A stretch of 20,934 bases of DNA from Hungateiclostridiaceae bacterium UBA3934. GTDB taxonomy: Bacteria; Bacillota; Clostridia; Acetivibrionales; DTU013. Within the stretch, counting starts at the first letter, position 1. Each line of letters begins with the position of its first letter. The notes below the pieces were generated by a model that was not told the DNA's origin, did not search any database, and worked only from the letters and a program-made list of their open reading frames with translations. The stretch is taken from positions 1 to 20,934 of the forward strand of contig DGEE01000095.1 in the NCBI GenBank assembly GCA_002385815.1. The letters are read 5' to 3'. The position numbers were made by a program, and so were the translations under genes. Of the stretch, positions 20,645 through 20,934 are shown in pieces.

Positions 20645-20934
<290 letters not shown>

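Overview
The window is a chromosomal segment from a Gram-positive Firmicute, most likely class Clostridia. The order S10-spc-alpha, the KOW-domain protein between map and infA, the zinc-ribbon S14/S4/L36/L24 forms, AGGAGG-type ribosome binding sites and frequent TTG/GTG starts all fit that group. The RpoA N-terminus (MIEIEKPKIE) is also of Firmicute type. I cannot name a genus. Every supported gene lies on the minus strand, so transcription runs from high to low coordinates.

From the right edge: the 3' end of a 23S rRNA gene (20645-20934, running off the window) and a 5S rRNA gene (20413-20527) close an rRNA operon, followed by a strong intrinsic terminator (20369-20403). Next comes about 450 bp without a gene (19913-20360). 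It is filled with eleven copies of a 12-mer, GGGGACAGTTCT or close variants, seven on one strand and then four on the other. Next is ddh (meso-diaminopimelate dehydrogenase) with its own sigma-70-like promoter, then an unrecognised 94-residue single-pass membrane protein with a charged helical tail.

A strong promoter (18344-18372) starts the ribosomal superoperon. It is preceded by an A-rich tract and followed by a structured leader of about 390 nt. The gene order is rpsJ, rplC, rplD, rplW, rplB, rpsS, rplV, rpsC, rplP, rpmC, rpsQ, rplN, rplX, rplE, rpsN, rpsH, rplF, rplR, rpsE, rpmD, rplO, secY, adk, map, a KOW-domain gene, infA, rpmJ. An internal extended -10 promoter (4463-4491) and a second hairpin-bearing leader then precede rpsM, rpsK, rpsD, rpoA, rplQ. 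A terminator after rplQ (991-1029) separates the cluster from an ECF-transporter ATPase gene (ecfA1), which runs to the left edge.

Together these genes supply most of the 30S and 50S core proteins, the SecY channel, N-terminal methionine removal, adenylate kinase, IF-1 and the RNA polymerase alpha subunit. The cluster is conventional. The unusual items are the GGGGACAGTTCT array; the structured r-protein leaders and intergenic hairpins; extra segments in L17, L22 and L23, which all sit near the polypeptide exit port; and the small membrane protein of unknown role. I see no CRISPR array, prophage, transposase, tRNA or obvious new defence system.
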